From CAZFER01 sp964517495 (GTDB lineage Bacteria > Hinthialibacterota > Hinthialibacteria > Hinthialibacterales > Hinthialibacteraceae): a stretch of DNA of 64,000 nucleotides. Below the pieces are notes generated by a model. The model saw nothing but the letters and a program-made list of their open reading frames with translations, ran no database searches and was not told the origin of the DNA. Each line of letters starts with the position of its first letter. Within the stretch, counting starts at the first letter, position 1. Shown one piece after another: positions 8,337 through 17,325 of this stretch. Location of the stretch: positions 62,001 through 126,000 of the forward strand of contig CAZFER010000002.1 in the NCBI GenBank assembly GCA_964517495.1, written 5' to 3'. A program made the position numbers and the translations under genes.

Positions 8337-9332
8337 TTACGCCATCCAGGGGCGCTGCCGTGATTCCGCATCAGCGATCGCCCGTTTGGCGATAATCACG
8401 TTTTCCTGCACTTGAAAGTCATACATACCCACACACAAGAAGTCGGCGCCGTTGTTGAAGCCGTATTCAAATCCTTCCCGGGGATGGATGGCCCCGGCAG
8501 CCAGGACTTTGTAACCGATCCAGGGCTTGTTGATTTTTTCCATCATTTCAATAGTTTTTGTGGGTTCTTTATCCCAATAGTTATCAACATTGTAATTATC
8601 AATAACATCTTTATGTTGATCGGGCCGGCGTGAAGTCCAATAGTTGTTGCTATGCAGGGTTTTCATATAAAAATCGGTGTCCACACCGTTTTTCTCGCAT
8701 TGGATGGGAACATTGATGTTATGCCCGGCCACTCCAGCGATTAAGCCTTGCTCTTTAATGTATGAAATCACTTTCCCAACAAGATCAACTTTACCGCTTC
8801 GTATCCATTCATCGGCAACATTACCCAGGATAAAAGCACCGACCGCTCCGTTATCGATGGCTTTTTGAACATTGGAATAGAGATCATCCTCTGTGGGTTT
8901 AACCTGAGCAAGCCACTGCATCCTGCCGCCCCAATCATCCCAATAGGTGTTGATGATCTCGAACGTATTAACATGACGTGTGTCACCGGCATAAAGTACT
9001 ACCGTATTGACGCCATTCATTTCGCATGTCTCAAAGGTTTCGTATATTTTTTCGGGAGTAAAATAGGCTTTTAGTAATTCCGAAACATACACCAAATCGC
9101 GGCTGTGGGCATACCCGCCAACCAGGTTACCCCCACAAATCAGGCGGCTAATGGTCACATCACCGATTTTCGCGGCAGGTAAATCATTAACGGATACATT
9201 GGATGGGGCTTGGCGGTTTTGAGCTGCCAATAGGGTTTTTTCTTCCAAGCTCATTGAGGCAGCAAGGGCAGCCGTTCCATATAAAGATGACTTCCGAATG
9301 AACTTCCTTCGGTCCATAACATAACGACACAT
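8337..9332 (-). CDS. Tat-exported aldo/keto-reductase-like protein
   Basis: A 331-residue protein whose N-terminus MCRYVMDRRKFIRKSS followed by an alanine-rich segment is a twin-arginine signal (RRKFIRK). The mature part starts with a segment of the aldo/keto-reductase type (KIGDVTISRLICGGNLVGGYAHSRD) and continues as a probable TIM barrel (VNTVVLYAGDT, AVGAFILGNVADEWI, WIGYKVLAAGAIHP, GADFLCVGMYDFQV). I cannot identify the full catalytic tetrad of true reductases, so it may be a non-reductase relative. The start at 9332 has GGGGAGGATATT before it; the ATG at 9317 is less well supported. It is not in an operon and ends at a strong terminator. Confidence 0.7.
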   Translation of the reverse strand: MCRYVMDRRKFIRKSSLYGTAALAASMSLEEKTLLAAQNRQAPSNVSVNDLPAAKIGDVTISRLICGGNLVGGYAHSRDLVYVSELLKAYFTPEKIYETFETCEMNGVNTVVLYAGDTRHVNTFEIINTYWDDWGGRMQWLAQVKPTEDDLYSNVQKAIDNGAVGAFILGNVADEWIRSGKVDLVGKVISYIKEQGLIAGVAGHNINVPIQCEKNGVDTDFYMKTLHSNNYWTSRRPDQHKDVIDNYNVDNYWDKEPTKTIEMMEKINKPWIGYKVLAAGAIHPREGFEYGFNNGADFLCVGMYDFQVQENVIIAKRAIADAESRQRPWMA

Positions 9333-9717
9333 AATATCCTCCCCTTGTTTTTTGTTAGCGTGAATTATAACTCATTTAATTGATAAAGTCTATCGTGTTT
9401 CAGTTCGTTATTAGTGCAAATCGCCCTAATAATCGAACCATTTCAGGACCTCTTCATTTGGAAATTTCCATATAACTTATTTGCTGGATAAATCTTCGCA
9501 TAATGAGGTGGATCAGGTCAAGCAGTTACAGGGTCACTGGCTGTTTACCTGATAACAAAAAGTTGGTTTAATATAATAACGAGATTATTTGGAAATATGA
9601 GCATGTTGATAAAACATTAGTTTTATTGGAAAATACAACCGAGATAGCAGATGAAGATGATAAGGATTCTTGATTAAATACTGGATTAATAAATATATAT
9701 AATAGTAGGAGTTAACT
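9333..9717. other. Divergent intergenic region
   Basis: 385 bases between two divergently transcribed genes; promoters for both should lie here. I see no gene, repeat of the named families or clear operator. Confidence 0.4.
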
Positions 9718-11127
9718 ATGAATAGTGTAAAATATGTTCAATTAAGTTTTGCAATATTTTTATTGCTGACTTGTATCGCCAGTTTTACCCATGCAAACAA
9801 TTCCAACCGCATCCAACCCTACAGCGAAAACCCTTATTACTGGCAATACAAAGGCAAGCCCGTCATGCTGTTGGGGGGATCGAAAGACGACAACTTGTTC
9901 CAATTGCCCGAATTAAAAGAGCACCTTAATGAAATCGCAGAAGCCGGTGGTAATTATATCCGCAATACCATGAGCGACCGGCAGGATAAAGGCCATGAAG
10001 CCTACCCCTTCAAACGGCTGGACAATGGCAAATATGACTTGAACCAATGGAATGATGTCTACTGGAAGCGCTTTGAAAACATGCTGCGCTGGACCTCGGA
10101 ACGTGATATCATCGTACAAATTGAAGTGTGGGATCGCTTTGATTACTCGCGCGGCAATTGGCCACCTCATCCCTATAATCCTAAAAACAATGTAAATTAC
10201 ACCTATCAGGAATCCGGTTTTAAACCTGAATACTCCAACCATCCGGGCGCCAATGATCAGCCTTTCTTTTTTACCACCCCCAAGCAACGAAACAACAAAA
10301 CCGTCTTGAAATATCAACAAGCCTTCGTCAACAAACTGCTCGATCATTCCCTCAAATACCCCAACGTTTTGTATTGCATGGATAACGAAACCTCGGGCGA
10401 GGAAGCCTGGGGTGCATATTGGGCCGAATTTATCCGTAAGCGCGCCCAAAAAGAGAACAAACTCGTGAACATAACCGAAATGTGGGATGATTGGAATTTA
10501 CGCGACGAGGAACACCGCCGCACTTTGGATCATCCCGAGCGTTATGACTTTGTTGATGTTTCCCAAAACAACCATCAGCGAAATGAAACACACTGGCAAA
10601 ATTTCCTATGGGTACGTAACTATATCAAAGACAACCCCAGACCCATAAATAGCGTTAAAATTTACGCTGCCGATGGCGGCCGGCATGGTGGCAATGACCA
10701 GGATGCAATTGAAAAAATATGGCGTTTGATCTTCGCTGGCGCCTCCTCGGCGCGTTTCCACCGCCCCAGCTCAGGCATTGGCCTTAACGAACTGGCCCAA
10801 ACCCAGCTGCGCAGTGCCCGGCTGTTTTTGGATAAATGCAATATTTTTGAAGCGGTTCCGGATGCCGATCACAAGCACCTATCCAACCGCGATGAAGACG
10901 AAGCCTATCTTACTCGAATTCCAGGAGAGCAATATGCAGTTTTCTTTACCAACGGCGGGGATGTAAGAGTCAAATTACCCAACAATAAGGACTCATGGAA
11001 AATCCAATGGCTGGATATCTCAAAGGTGAAATGGATACAAGCCCATGACATTTCCAGACAAACCAATGTGCGATTAAAAGCACCAGGGGAGGGATTATGG
11101 ATCGTTCTTTTACACAAAATTCAGTAA
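9718..11127 (+). CDS. Secreted glycoside-hydrolase-like protein (TIM barrel plus C-terminal beta domain)
   Basis: A 469-residue protein with a Sec signal peptide over residues 1-26 (ending FTHA-N). After it comes the entry segment of DUF4038-type glycosidases (PYYWQYKGKPVMLLGGSKDDNL) and barrel strands such as GGNYIRNTMSD and IIVQIEVWDRFDYS. NVLYCMDNETSGEE near residue 220 supplies an Asn-Glu pair at the usual position of the general acid. The last ~80 residues (EQYAVFFTNGGDVRVKL to PGEGLWIVLL) look like the collagen-binding-type beta domain often fused to this family. It shares overall architecture with the protein at 34979. AGGAG lies before the ATG. Substrate unknown. Confidence 0.75.
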   Translation: MNSVKYVQLSFAIFLLLTCIASFTHANNSNRIQPYSENPYYWQYKGKPVMLLGGSKDDNLFQLPELKEHLNEIAEAGGNYIRNTMSDRQDKGHEAYPFKRLDNGKYDLNQWNDVYWKRFENMLRWTSERDIIVQIEVWDRFDYSRGNWPPHPYNPKNNVNYTYQESGFKPEYSNHPGANDQPFFFTTPKQRNNKTVLKYQQAFVNKLLDHSLKYPNVLYCMDNETSGEEAWGAYWAEFIRKRAQKENKLVNITEMWDDWNLRDEEHRRTLDHPERYDFVDVSQNNHQRNETHWQNFLWVRNYIKDNPRPINSVKIYAADGGRHGGNDQDAIEKIWRLIFAGASSARFHRPSSGIGLNELAQTQLRSARLFLDKCNIFEAVPDADHKHLSNRDEDEAYLTRIPGEQYAVFFTNGGDVRVKLPNNKDSWKIQWLDISKVKWIQAHDISRQTNVRLKAPGEGLWIVLLHKIQ

Positions 11128-11142
11128 GGAATGCATCCCTAA

Positions 11143-11592
11143 CTTTATTATTGGGGCTCGGGTGTTTTTATAGCCTTTTTTATGGGAGAGAAGGAACATA
11201 AAAAAGGCATTTTGGAAATTATATCGGAAATAGAAAAGAATGAATGTATAAGAATTTCTGTTTTTACAAAAACAGAAATTCTTATACATGGATATGAGCC
11301 TGAAAAATGGAAAAGAATAAGCAGTTTTTTATCGCGGCCTGAATTACTATTTTTAATAGTATCAGATGAAAAAGCTGAATTAGCCGCTGAAATAAGAAGA
11401 AAACTTCTTAAAAGATCACCATCAATTAGACTGCCAACATGTGATGCGATACATTTAGCGACGGCTATATATGAAAATGCTTTCAGGTTGCACACAACCG
11501 ATAAACATCATTTGCTTAAATTGCAAGGAAAATTACCTGGCTTTCAGATCGAATTAACTCGACCAATGGGATTACAAAATAAACTTTTCTAA
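11143..11592 (+). pseudogene. PIN-domain (VapC-like) nuclease, decayed at the N-terminus
   Basis: The open frame begins right after a stop at 11140 and reads LYYWGSGVFIAFFMGEKEH. PIN proteins of this type normally begin (M)YYWDSxVFI, so the first metal-binding Asp appears as Gly and there is no start codon for the first strand. The first ATG is at 11182, which would delete that strand. Other PIN features remain: TEIL (Glu), PTCDAIHLATA (Asp) and a TTDKHH segment (Asp). There is no ribosome binding site and no antitoxin gene beside it. I therefore call it a non-functional remnant, though a truncated product from 11182 (136 residues) could still be made. Confidence 0.65.
11246..11287. repeat. 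Perfect inverted repeat inside the PIN gene
   Basis: Two 20-base arms at 11246-11265 and 11268-11287, perfectly complementary, flank a 2-base loop (AC). The arms are AT-rich. It lies inside the open frame encoding RISVFTKTEILI, so it is not an insertion. It could form a hairpin in DNA or mRNA. Confidence 0.85.
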
Positions 11593-11617
11593 TATATATA
11601 AATTCACGAGTACTCCT

Positions 11618-13444
11618 TCAAATCTCCCGAATAAACTGCGCCGCATACGACCGTATATGTCGTCCATTCAACACATGAAAATAACGCAGCCGGTCAACTA
11701 ACTGAATGGAAAAACGCGACAAGGGAATGTGGATCAGCTTCTTTTTATACTTTCTGGCCAGCCATTTCCAGGTTCGTTGCAACGGGCATGGGCTAACCAC
11801 CGCCACATGCCGTTCTTCCGTGTAAAACAGCGCCCCGGCCAGCAGCCGCTCCTCCAAAGTGGGGTATTTGGTGAATCGCTTTTGCAGCCATATATCCGGA
11901 ATATAACGTGGTGGATAAAGAAACATACACCCCCCATACATGCACTGCGCAATCCCCGGACCAACAAACTTTTCACCGATGGGCGTTGAGAAAAAACACA
12001 GCGTTGATTCATGCTCATGCTCGGCATACCACGTGGTTTGCATGGGATATTTTTCCGGATCCGCAGGCGTATCAAAAAAGAAGAGCACCACTTCGATCCG
12101 CCCACGCGAGGGGGGAATCTCTTTCACATACAAATCACCGGTGTGCCAATTGCGAATGGTCTCGCGGATATCAAGGCCATCCTTGATGGAGGTTGTAAAC
12201 TTCTCGCTATGAACCAGCCCTTCGCCGATAAGAGACTGAGCCACATCACGCACATGGGTATTAAAACTCTCGATGCGGTCATCTTCAGGCGGCCATGAAC
12301 AGATGCCAAAGGGATTCCACAATTGCCGGTATTGCTGCTGTTTATCTTTTTCCGGCATACGCTTGAGCGGAAGATTGCGCCACTCCATGGGGATACCCGG
12401 CAAACGGTTTTTAGCCCGGCCACCTGCACCGTCAGGAAACTGCAGCTGATCCACACTAAAGCGCATCCCTTCACCTTTCTCGAGATGTTGATAAGGGTAC
12501 AGTTTAGCCGTTTCAACCAACGAGATGGCGAATGAATCACCACACACCTGCTTGGCCGACATGGCCAGAGTAAATAAATCCGGTGTAAAGCGCCGATTCA
12601 TTAAGGTAAGATTACGTATGTATTGAAGCAAAATCTGTAAACGCTGCGGGGTGGCCCAATTATGGATGGGTTTTTCTTTCCGCAGCCACTCATCCCGGGT
12701 TTCGATCATCAGTTCTTTAACACCATCGATCGATAGATTTTCATCGGGCAGCAATTCCCGGCGTGATTTTTCATAAAGATAAGTGATATAAGGCAGTTCA
12801 CCCAACACAAACGCCAATGATTTTTCTTGCACCGGCGCGCATCGAAGGGGAGCGAAAAATGGTTCCTGGCGCTCGGCAGGTTGGTTGCTTTGAAACGCAT
12901 CCCTCAGCCAGGGCCAATGGGCAACCGAGCAGAACATTAGAATACGGGAATAATAGCCTTGCAGCCTGCGTAATTCAGCCGCCATGTATTGAATCCGCTG
13001 CTCAACCTGGCTTCCGTCAGGCGGTGGTTGCATGGAAGGAACCATCGCGGCCGCGTATTTTTCCAATGGTACCTTTTTCAAGGCATACGGATCCGGCGCC
13101 ATGAAGGGATCCGGTTCATACCGGCGGGTTTCCATATCGATAAATTCAATGGGGAGATATTCTTCCAGCGCGATACGAATCCCCATAATCACCGGTTGGC
13201 AGGGATCAATGGGCACATAACTGAATTCACCGCCCGGTTCCTCCATTGCTGCCACATGAATTTTGGGCAACTCAGTCACAGCGGGTAACACCAATTCCTT
13301 GAATGAATCAGGAAGAGGAACCGCCAAACAGTCGAACGTTGTCTGCAGCATTGTTTGACGTACTTGCAAAGCAAAGTCACCACTGCCGTGCACCACCGGT
13401 AACAGCCGAATCTGTTCATTTAAATGAAAGACGTGTTGATTCAT
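11618..13444 (-). CDS. 608-residue protein of unknown function, partner of MoxR-like ATPase
   Basis: I do not recognise this protein with certainty. The first ~190 residues have the layout of the TraB/ChaN/DUF5682-type alpha-beta fold: LLPVVHGSGDFALQVRQTM near residue 13, CQPVIMGIRIALEEYLPIEFIDME near 82, and SRILMFCSVAHWPWLRDAF near 165. The rest has no motif I can name; there is no signal peptide and no membrane segment. It starts by an ATGA overlap with the upstream AAA+ gene, so expression is translationally coupled. By context it is likely a substrate, effector or adaptor of the MoxR ATPase. MoxR ATPases are known to occur with such proteins and with vWA-domain proteins; no vWA gene is present here. 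Confidence 0.55.
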   Translation of the reverse strand: MNQHVFHLNEQIRLLPVVHGSGDFALQVRQTMLQTTFDCLAVPLPDSFKELVLPAVTELPKIHVAAMEEPGGEFSYVPIDPCQPVIMGIRIALEEYLPIEFIDMETRRYEPDPFMAPDPYALKKVPLEKYAAAMVPSMQPPPDGSQVEQRIQYMAAELRRLQGYYSRILMFCSVAHWPWLRDAFQSNQPAERQEPFFAPLRCAPVQEKSLAFVLGELPYITYLYEKSRRELLPDENLSIDGVKELMIETRDEWLRKEKPIHNWATPQRLQILLQYIRNLTLMNRRFTPDLFTLAMSAKQVCGDSFAISLVETAKLYPYQHLEKGEGMRFSVDQLQFPDGAGGRAKNRLPGIPMEWRNLPLKRMPEKDKQQQYRQLWNPFGICSWPPEDDRIESFNTHVRDVAQSLIGEGLVHSEKFTTSIKDGLDIRETIRNWHTGDLYVKEIPPSRGRIEVVLFFFDTPADPEKYPMQTTWYAEHEHESTLCFFSTPIGEKFVGPGIAQCMYGGCMFLYPPRYIPDIWLQKRFTKYPTLEERLLAGALFYTEERHVAVVSPCPLQRTWKWLARKYKKKLIHIPLSRFSIQLVDRLRYFHVLNGRHIRSYAAQFIREI

Positions 13445-14370
13445 TGATCATCCGGACGCAGGGGATCATCGTCATCAAAAAAGAAATCCGATAATCCCAT
13501 ATTGGGATAAGGATTCTGCTGGCTTTTTTGTTTACGGGCCATCTCTTCCAAATCTTTTGCTTCCTCGCCAAGCACTTTCTCAAGCGATTCCGCCCAGGCC
13601 TGGTCACGCGAAAGGGGATGATTCCCACTCGCTTTCAGCCGCTTGAGAGCATACCGTATGATATGGATGCCATCACGAGTGGAAAAATCCAATTCAAGGC
13701 GATGCGCTTCCTGCAAAAAGTCAACCGTGATTTTCAATAATTCCTCTTCCGCAAAAGGCAGGTGATAACGCAAAATAGCCATCTCGTCATGTCGGTTTGG
13801 AAACGGTACCTGCAAGGTTGGCTGCAGACGGGATTGGATATAATCAGGAATTTCAAACGTGGATTGATCCTCGTTCATCGTGACACATACCCGAAAATCA
13901 GGATGCGCATGAATCGTAATCCCGGCGATTATTGACTCAACATAACGCCGGTAATCCAATAGGGGAGCCAGACTTGCCCAGCTTTTTTCGTTCATGCGGT
14001 TGCCTTCATCCAGTATGCATACCGCCCCCTCTATCATGGCAGTCACCAGGGGTGATGCATGATAGGCGATCTTGCCCGATTCCGCCAACACTGGCGTGAT
14101 AAGTAAATCTTCAGGCCGTGTATCGCTTGTGCATTGATAAATGTATAAAAGCTGCTGCCGTTCACGTGCTGCGGCCATCCCCAAAGAGGTTTTTCCTACC
14201 CCCGGAGGCCCCACAAGGCGGGGAGATAAGGGCAAATCGCGCTCATCGATCACCATCCAACACGCCAGCAGTTGTTCCAATGTTTCGCGCTGGCCCACCC
14301 ATTCACTTTCAGAGGTATCGGGATGGGCCAAATGCAGTGTCATACCTTCGATTGTATGGAGTTTGCTCAT
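13441..14370 (-). CDS. MoxR-like AAA+ ATPase
   Basis: A 309-residue cytoplasmic ATPase. Walker A is GPPGVGKTS at residues 54-62, Walker B is CILDE at 118-122 followed by GNRMNEKSWASLAPLLDYR as in MoxR/RavA proteins, and the sensor-1 region is CVTMNEDQST. A conserved arginine segment (YIQSRLQPTLQVPF) follows. MoxR ATPases act as chaperone-like remodelling factors on partner proteins encoded beside them. Here the partner is the 608-residue protein downstream, joined by an ATGA overlap; the DUF502 membrane protein lies 86 bases upstream on the same strand and may belong to the operon. Confidence 0.85.
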   Translation of the reverse strand: MSKLHTIEGMTLHLAHPDTSESEWVGQRETLEQLLACWMVIDERDLPLSPRLVGPPGVGKTSLGMAAARERQQLLYIYQCTSDTRPEDLLITPVLAESGKIAYHASPLVTAMIEGAVCILDEGNRMNEKSWASLAPLLDYRRYVESIIAGITIHAHPDFRVCVTMNEDQSTFEIPDYIQSRLQPTLQVPFPNRHDEMAILRYHLPFAEEELLKITVDFLQEAHRLELDFSTRDGIHIIRYALKRLKASGNHPLSRDQAWAESLEKVLGEEAKDLEEMARKQKSQQNPYPNMGLSDFFFDDDDPLRPDDQ

Positions 14371-14456
14371 TACAGATATTTTCCCATCAAAAGTTTATCC
14401 GTAGCTTATCGCGAGAAAAGCATTTGGCAAAGCGGTTGCGCGGCCTCTTTTTTAAC

Positions 14457-15026
14457 TCATTTACCACCCGCGGCAACCCCGGCGGATAATATAAAGGTCA
14501 TGATTTCCGAACTGTCGATCTTGAGGGGTTCGACCTGATCCTTGGGGAAAATGAACAAGTTACCGGCAAAATTGAAGGATTGGGGAATATAAACCGCTAC
14601 GTGTTCATTGATGCCTAAATGGCCAAGATCCTGATGCGTGATAAAGCCCAACACTTTGGCACTCCCTCCAGGTATGACCGTGACCAAAACCGGCTTGTCA
14701 AATTTCTTTTTATCACCCACAAATGCACCAATTAGATCCTTTGTGGACGTATAAAGTAATTTTAACAATGGAATGCGAACAAAGAGTTTTTCCGTAAAGG
14801 TGAAAAACCATCTGAAAAAGATGCTGGAACCCAAATAGCCGATTAATATAATCGCCAGGATGGTTAAAATAAATCCGCCACCGATCGGAATATAGTAATC
14901 GTCTGGAAATAAGTTATAAATCAATCCATCAAAAAAGGTAAAGATGGCATACACCACATAAACTGTCACAACCAAAGGTACCACAATTAAAAGTCCCTTA
15001 CCGAGATTGCGTGTAATAGTATTCAT
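14457..15026 (-). CDS. DUF502 family membrane protein
   Basis: A 189-residue inner-membrane protein. Two hydrophobic segments lie at residues ~10-35 and ~48-70, followed by the family's conserved soluble part: RIPLLKLLYTSTKDLI, then KPVLVTVIPGGSAKVLGFIT, then HVAVYIPQSFNFAGNLFIFP. The biochemical role of DUF502 is not established. The start is supported by GGGGAGG 6 bases upstream. It may be cotranscribed with the MoxR ATPase gene 86 bases downstream. Confidence 0.88.
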   Translation of the reverse strand: MNTITRNLGKGLLIVVPLVVTVYVVYAIFTFFDGLIYNLFPDDYYIPIGGGFILTILAIILIGYLGSSIFFRWFFTFTEKLFVRIPLLKLLYTSTKDLIGAFVGDKKKFDKPVLVTVIPGGSAKVLGFITHQDLGHLGINEHVAVYIPQSFNFAGNLFIFPKDQVEPLKIDSSEIMTFILSAGVAAGGK

Positions 15027-15392
15027 ATTATTCCTCCCCTCTTATATATACTCACTCATGATCATACATGCTTTTCCGGGGAATCAAGCACGGCAATCAC
15101 ATGAAATTTATCAAGATGAGGTCAACATTTTGATTAAGAAATCATCCTCTAATGCCGCTTTTAGGCGTTTTCTTTTGACACTTTTCTTGGCTGTTTTTTC
15201 TTGCTTGATTACGTTCAAGGCAAATCGGCGAATAATTGAAAAATTCTCGGCTGTATTTCCTTTGCGAATGTGGCTATCATCTTCTCGAAATGTTATATAA
15301 AGAACCCAATGCAGTGAATTTTCGATTTCCCATTTACTTGTTACAAGCTGGTATTATAAGATGAAATGATCTTGCAATTGAAAGGAATAGCC

Positions 15393-17318
15393 ATGTCTGA
15401 TGAAAACAATACCCGCCGTGATTTTATGAAACAATTGGGGATGACGGCCGCTAACCTGACGCTGGTTAATCAATTATCCCTGGCGGAAGGGGATGAAAAC
15501 GGCAATCCCAACATTTTATGGATAAATTGTGAAGATATCGGTCCTGCTTTGGGGTGTTATGGGGATGATTTTGCCACTACCCCCAATCTGGATCAGCTGG
15601 CGCGTGAAGGGATTCTTTATCGCAATGCGTTTGCCACCGCCCCTATTTGTGCTCCAGCGCGTTCTTGTTTGATAACAGGCGTTTATGCGACATCTTTGGG
15701 AACACAACATTTGCGATCAGAAGTGACCATTCCTGACTTTATTAAAACGGTACCCCATTATCTGCGTGAACAAGGCTATTTTTGTACCATCAAGGGTAAA
15801 ACGGATTATAATTTCAGCCCGGATGGTGTGTGGGATTATTGGCGAAACGACATGGCTCCCTGGCGAAAACGGCAGGATAACCAACCCTTTTTTAGCATGT
15901 TCTCCATTGGCAATACACACGAGGGGCCAACCAATTTTCCCGATCGTTACGAGAAGGCTATTCAAACTCTTCCCAAAGATTTGCTTCATGATCCCGATGA
16001 AGTTCCCCTTCCTCCCTTTTATCCTGATACACCGGATATACGCACCATCTGGGCACATGTGTATGACTTGATTACCGAGATGGACCGACAGGTAGGCTCC
16101 ATTATTCAAAATCTCAAGGATGATGGATTATACGATCAAACCATCATCTTTTTCTTTGCTGATCATGGATTCGGCCTTCCCCGATATAAACGATGGTTGA
16201 ACGATTCAGGATTACGTGTCCCCTTTATAGTAAGAATCCCAGCAAAGTATCAGCATCTTGCCAACACACCTGCGGGTGAAGAAGTGGATGAGCTGGTTAG
16301 TTTTGTTGATTTTGCCCCAACGACGTTAAATCTTGCCGGCGCTCCTATCCCAAAGCATATGCAAGGGCAAAGGTTTCTAGGAAAGAATAAAGACAAACCG
16401 CGTGACTATGTTTTCGGGGCACGAAGCCGAGCGGATGATATGTTCGAAGTGAGCCGGTCGGTGCAGAATGACAGCTATATCTACATTCGCCATTACATGC
16501 CCCATTTGCCATACATTCAACCGGGTGAAATTATGTCTGATATCAAATGGAGTTACCGGGAATTGCGCCGCTTGCGCAACGAAGGCAAACTCAAGCCTGA
16601 AGCGGAATTGATGTGGCAGGAAACCAAACCCATTGAAGAACTGTATGATTTGAAAAACGATCCACATGAAATTTGTAACCTGGCGGATTCACCCAGCCAT
16701 CAAACCATCAAAGAAAACTTACACGCTCGTTTGCATGAATGGATTTTGGATCATCGTGACACCGGTTTCCTGCAGGAAGCGGAAATGCACATTCGTGCAC
16801 AAGGTTCGACGATTTATGAGATGGCCCAGGATCCCTCGCAATATAATCTTTCTCGTATCCTTGAAACCGCCGGGATGGTTGATCCTTATCATGGTGATAT
16901 AGAAGCACTAACCAAACGCTTGAATGATCCAGACAGTGGAGTGCGTTACTGGGCAGCGACCGGGCTTTTGGCGCTTGCGAAAAAAGCCTCGCCCGCCATC
17001 CCACATTTAATTAAAACATTAGACGATCCATCGCCAAGTGTGCGTATTGTGTCGGCAGAAGCGTTATGCCATCTTGATCACGAAAAGAAAGCCCTCCCTG
17101 TTTTAAAACAATGTGTACAGGATAACCGTGTGTGGGTTGCGCTACATGCCGCCCGAACGCTCTTGATGATTGGTAAAAAAGCATGCCCGTTAAAGAAGAC
17201 GGTTATACAGGTACTTGAAGCCAACAAAGGTCCCGCTGCCGGTGGGCGATATAAAGATTTCAATTACGCCGCCTTTACCAGCTGGTCGTTGGAATGGGTT
17301 ATGAAGAATTGTTCGTAA
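15393..17318 (+). CDS. Tat-exported sulfatase with C-terminal HEAT-like repeats
   Basis: A 641-residue enzyme. The N-terminus carries a twin-arginine signal (TRRDFMKQLG). The sulfatase domain begins NPNILWINCEDIGPALGCYG; the formylglycine motif is CAPAR at residues 86-90, so Cys86 should be converted to formylglycine. SIGNTHEGPTNFP and FFADHGFGLPRYKRW mark further active-site strands. From about residue 490 the sequence becomes helical repeats (DPDSGVRYWAATGLLALA, then DPSPSVRIVSAEALCHL, then NRVWVALHAARTLLMI), typical of HEAT/PBS repeats. The start at 15393 is chosen because AAAGGA lies upstream and the Tat signal then begins normally. It should hydrolyse a sulfate ester outside the cytoplasm; substrate unknown. 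Confidence 0.9.
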   Translation: MSDENNTRRDFMKQLGMTAANLTLVNQLSLAEGDENGNPNILWINCEDIGPALGCYGDDFATTPNLDQLAREGILYRNAFATAPICAPARSCLITGVYATSLGTQHLRSEVTIPDFIKTVPHYLREQGYFCTIKGKTDYNFSPDGVWDYWRNDMAPWRKRQDNQPFFSMFSIGNTHEGPTNFPDRYEKAIQTLPKDLLHDPDEVPLPPFYPDTPDIRTIWAHVYDLITEMDRQVGSIIQNLKDDGLYDQTIIFFFADHGFGLPRYKRWLNDSGLRVPFIVRIPAKYQHLANTPAGEEVDELVSFVDFAPTTLNLAGAPIPKHMQGQRFLGKNKDKPRDYVFGARSRADDMFEVSRSVQNDSYIYIRHYMPHLPYIQPGEIMSDIKWSYRELRRLRNEGKLKPEAELMWQETKPIEELYDLKNDPHEICNLADSPSHQTIKENLHARLHEWILDHRDTGFLQEAEMHIRAQGSTIYEMAQDPSQYNLSRILETAGMVDPYHGDIEALTKRLNDPDSGVRYWAATGLLALAKKASPAIPHLIKTLDDPSPSVRIVSAEALCHLDHEKKALPVLKQCVQDNRVWVALHAARTLLMIGKKACPLKKTVIQVLEANKGPAAGGRYKDFNYAAFTSWSLEWVMKNCS

Positions 17319-17325
17319 TTATCGT

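Noticed and set aside
11148..11495. Minus-strand frame opposite the PIN-domain gene
   Set aside because: The plus strand carries clear PIN motifs; the minus frame has none.
15007..15300. Plus-strand open frame between DUF502 and the sulfatase
   Set aside because: It overlaps the DUF502 start region, has no ribosome binding site and resembles no family.
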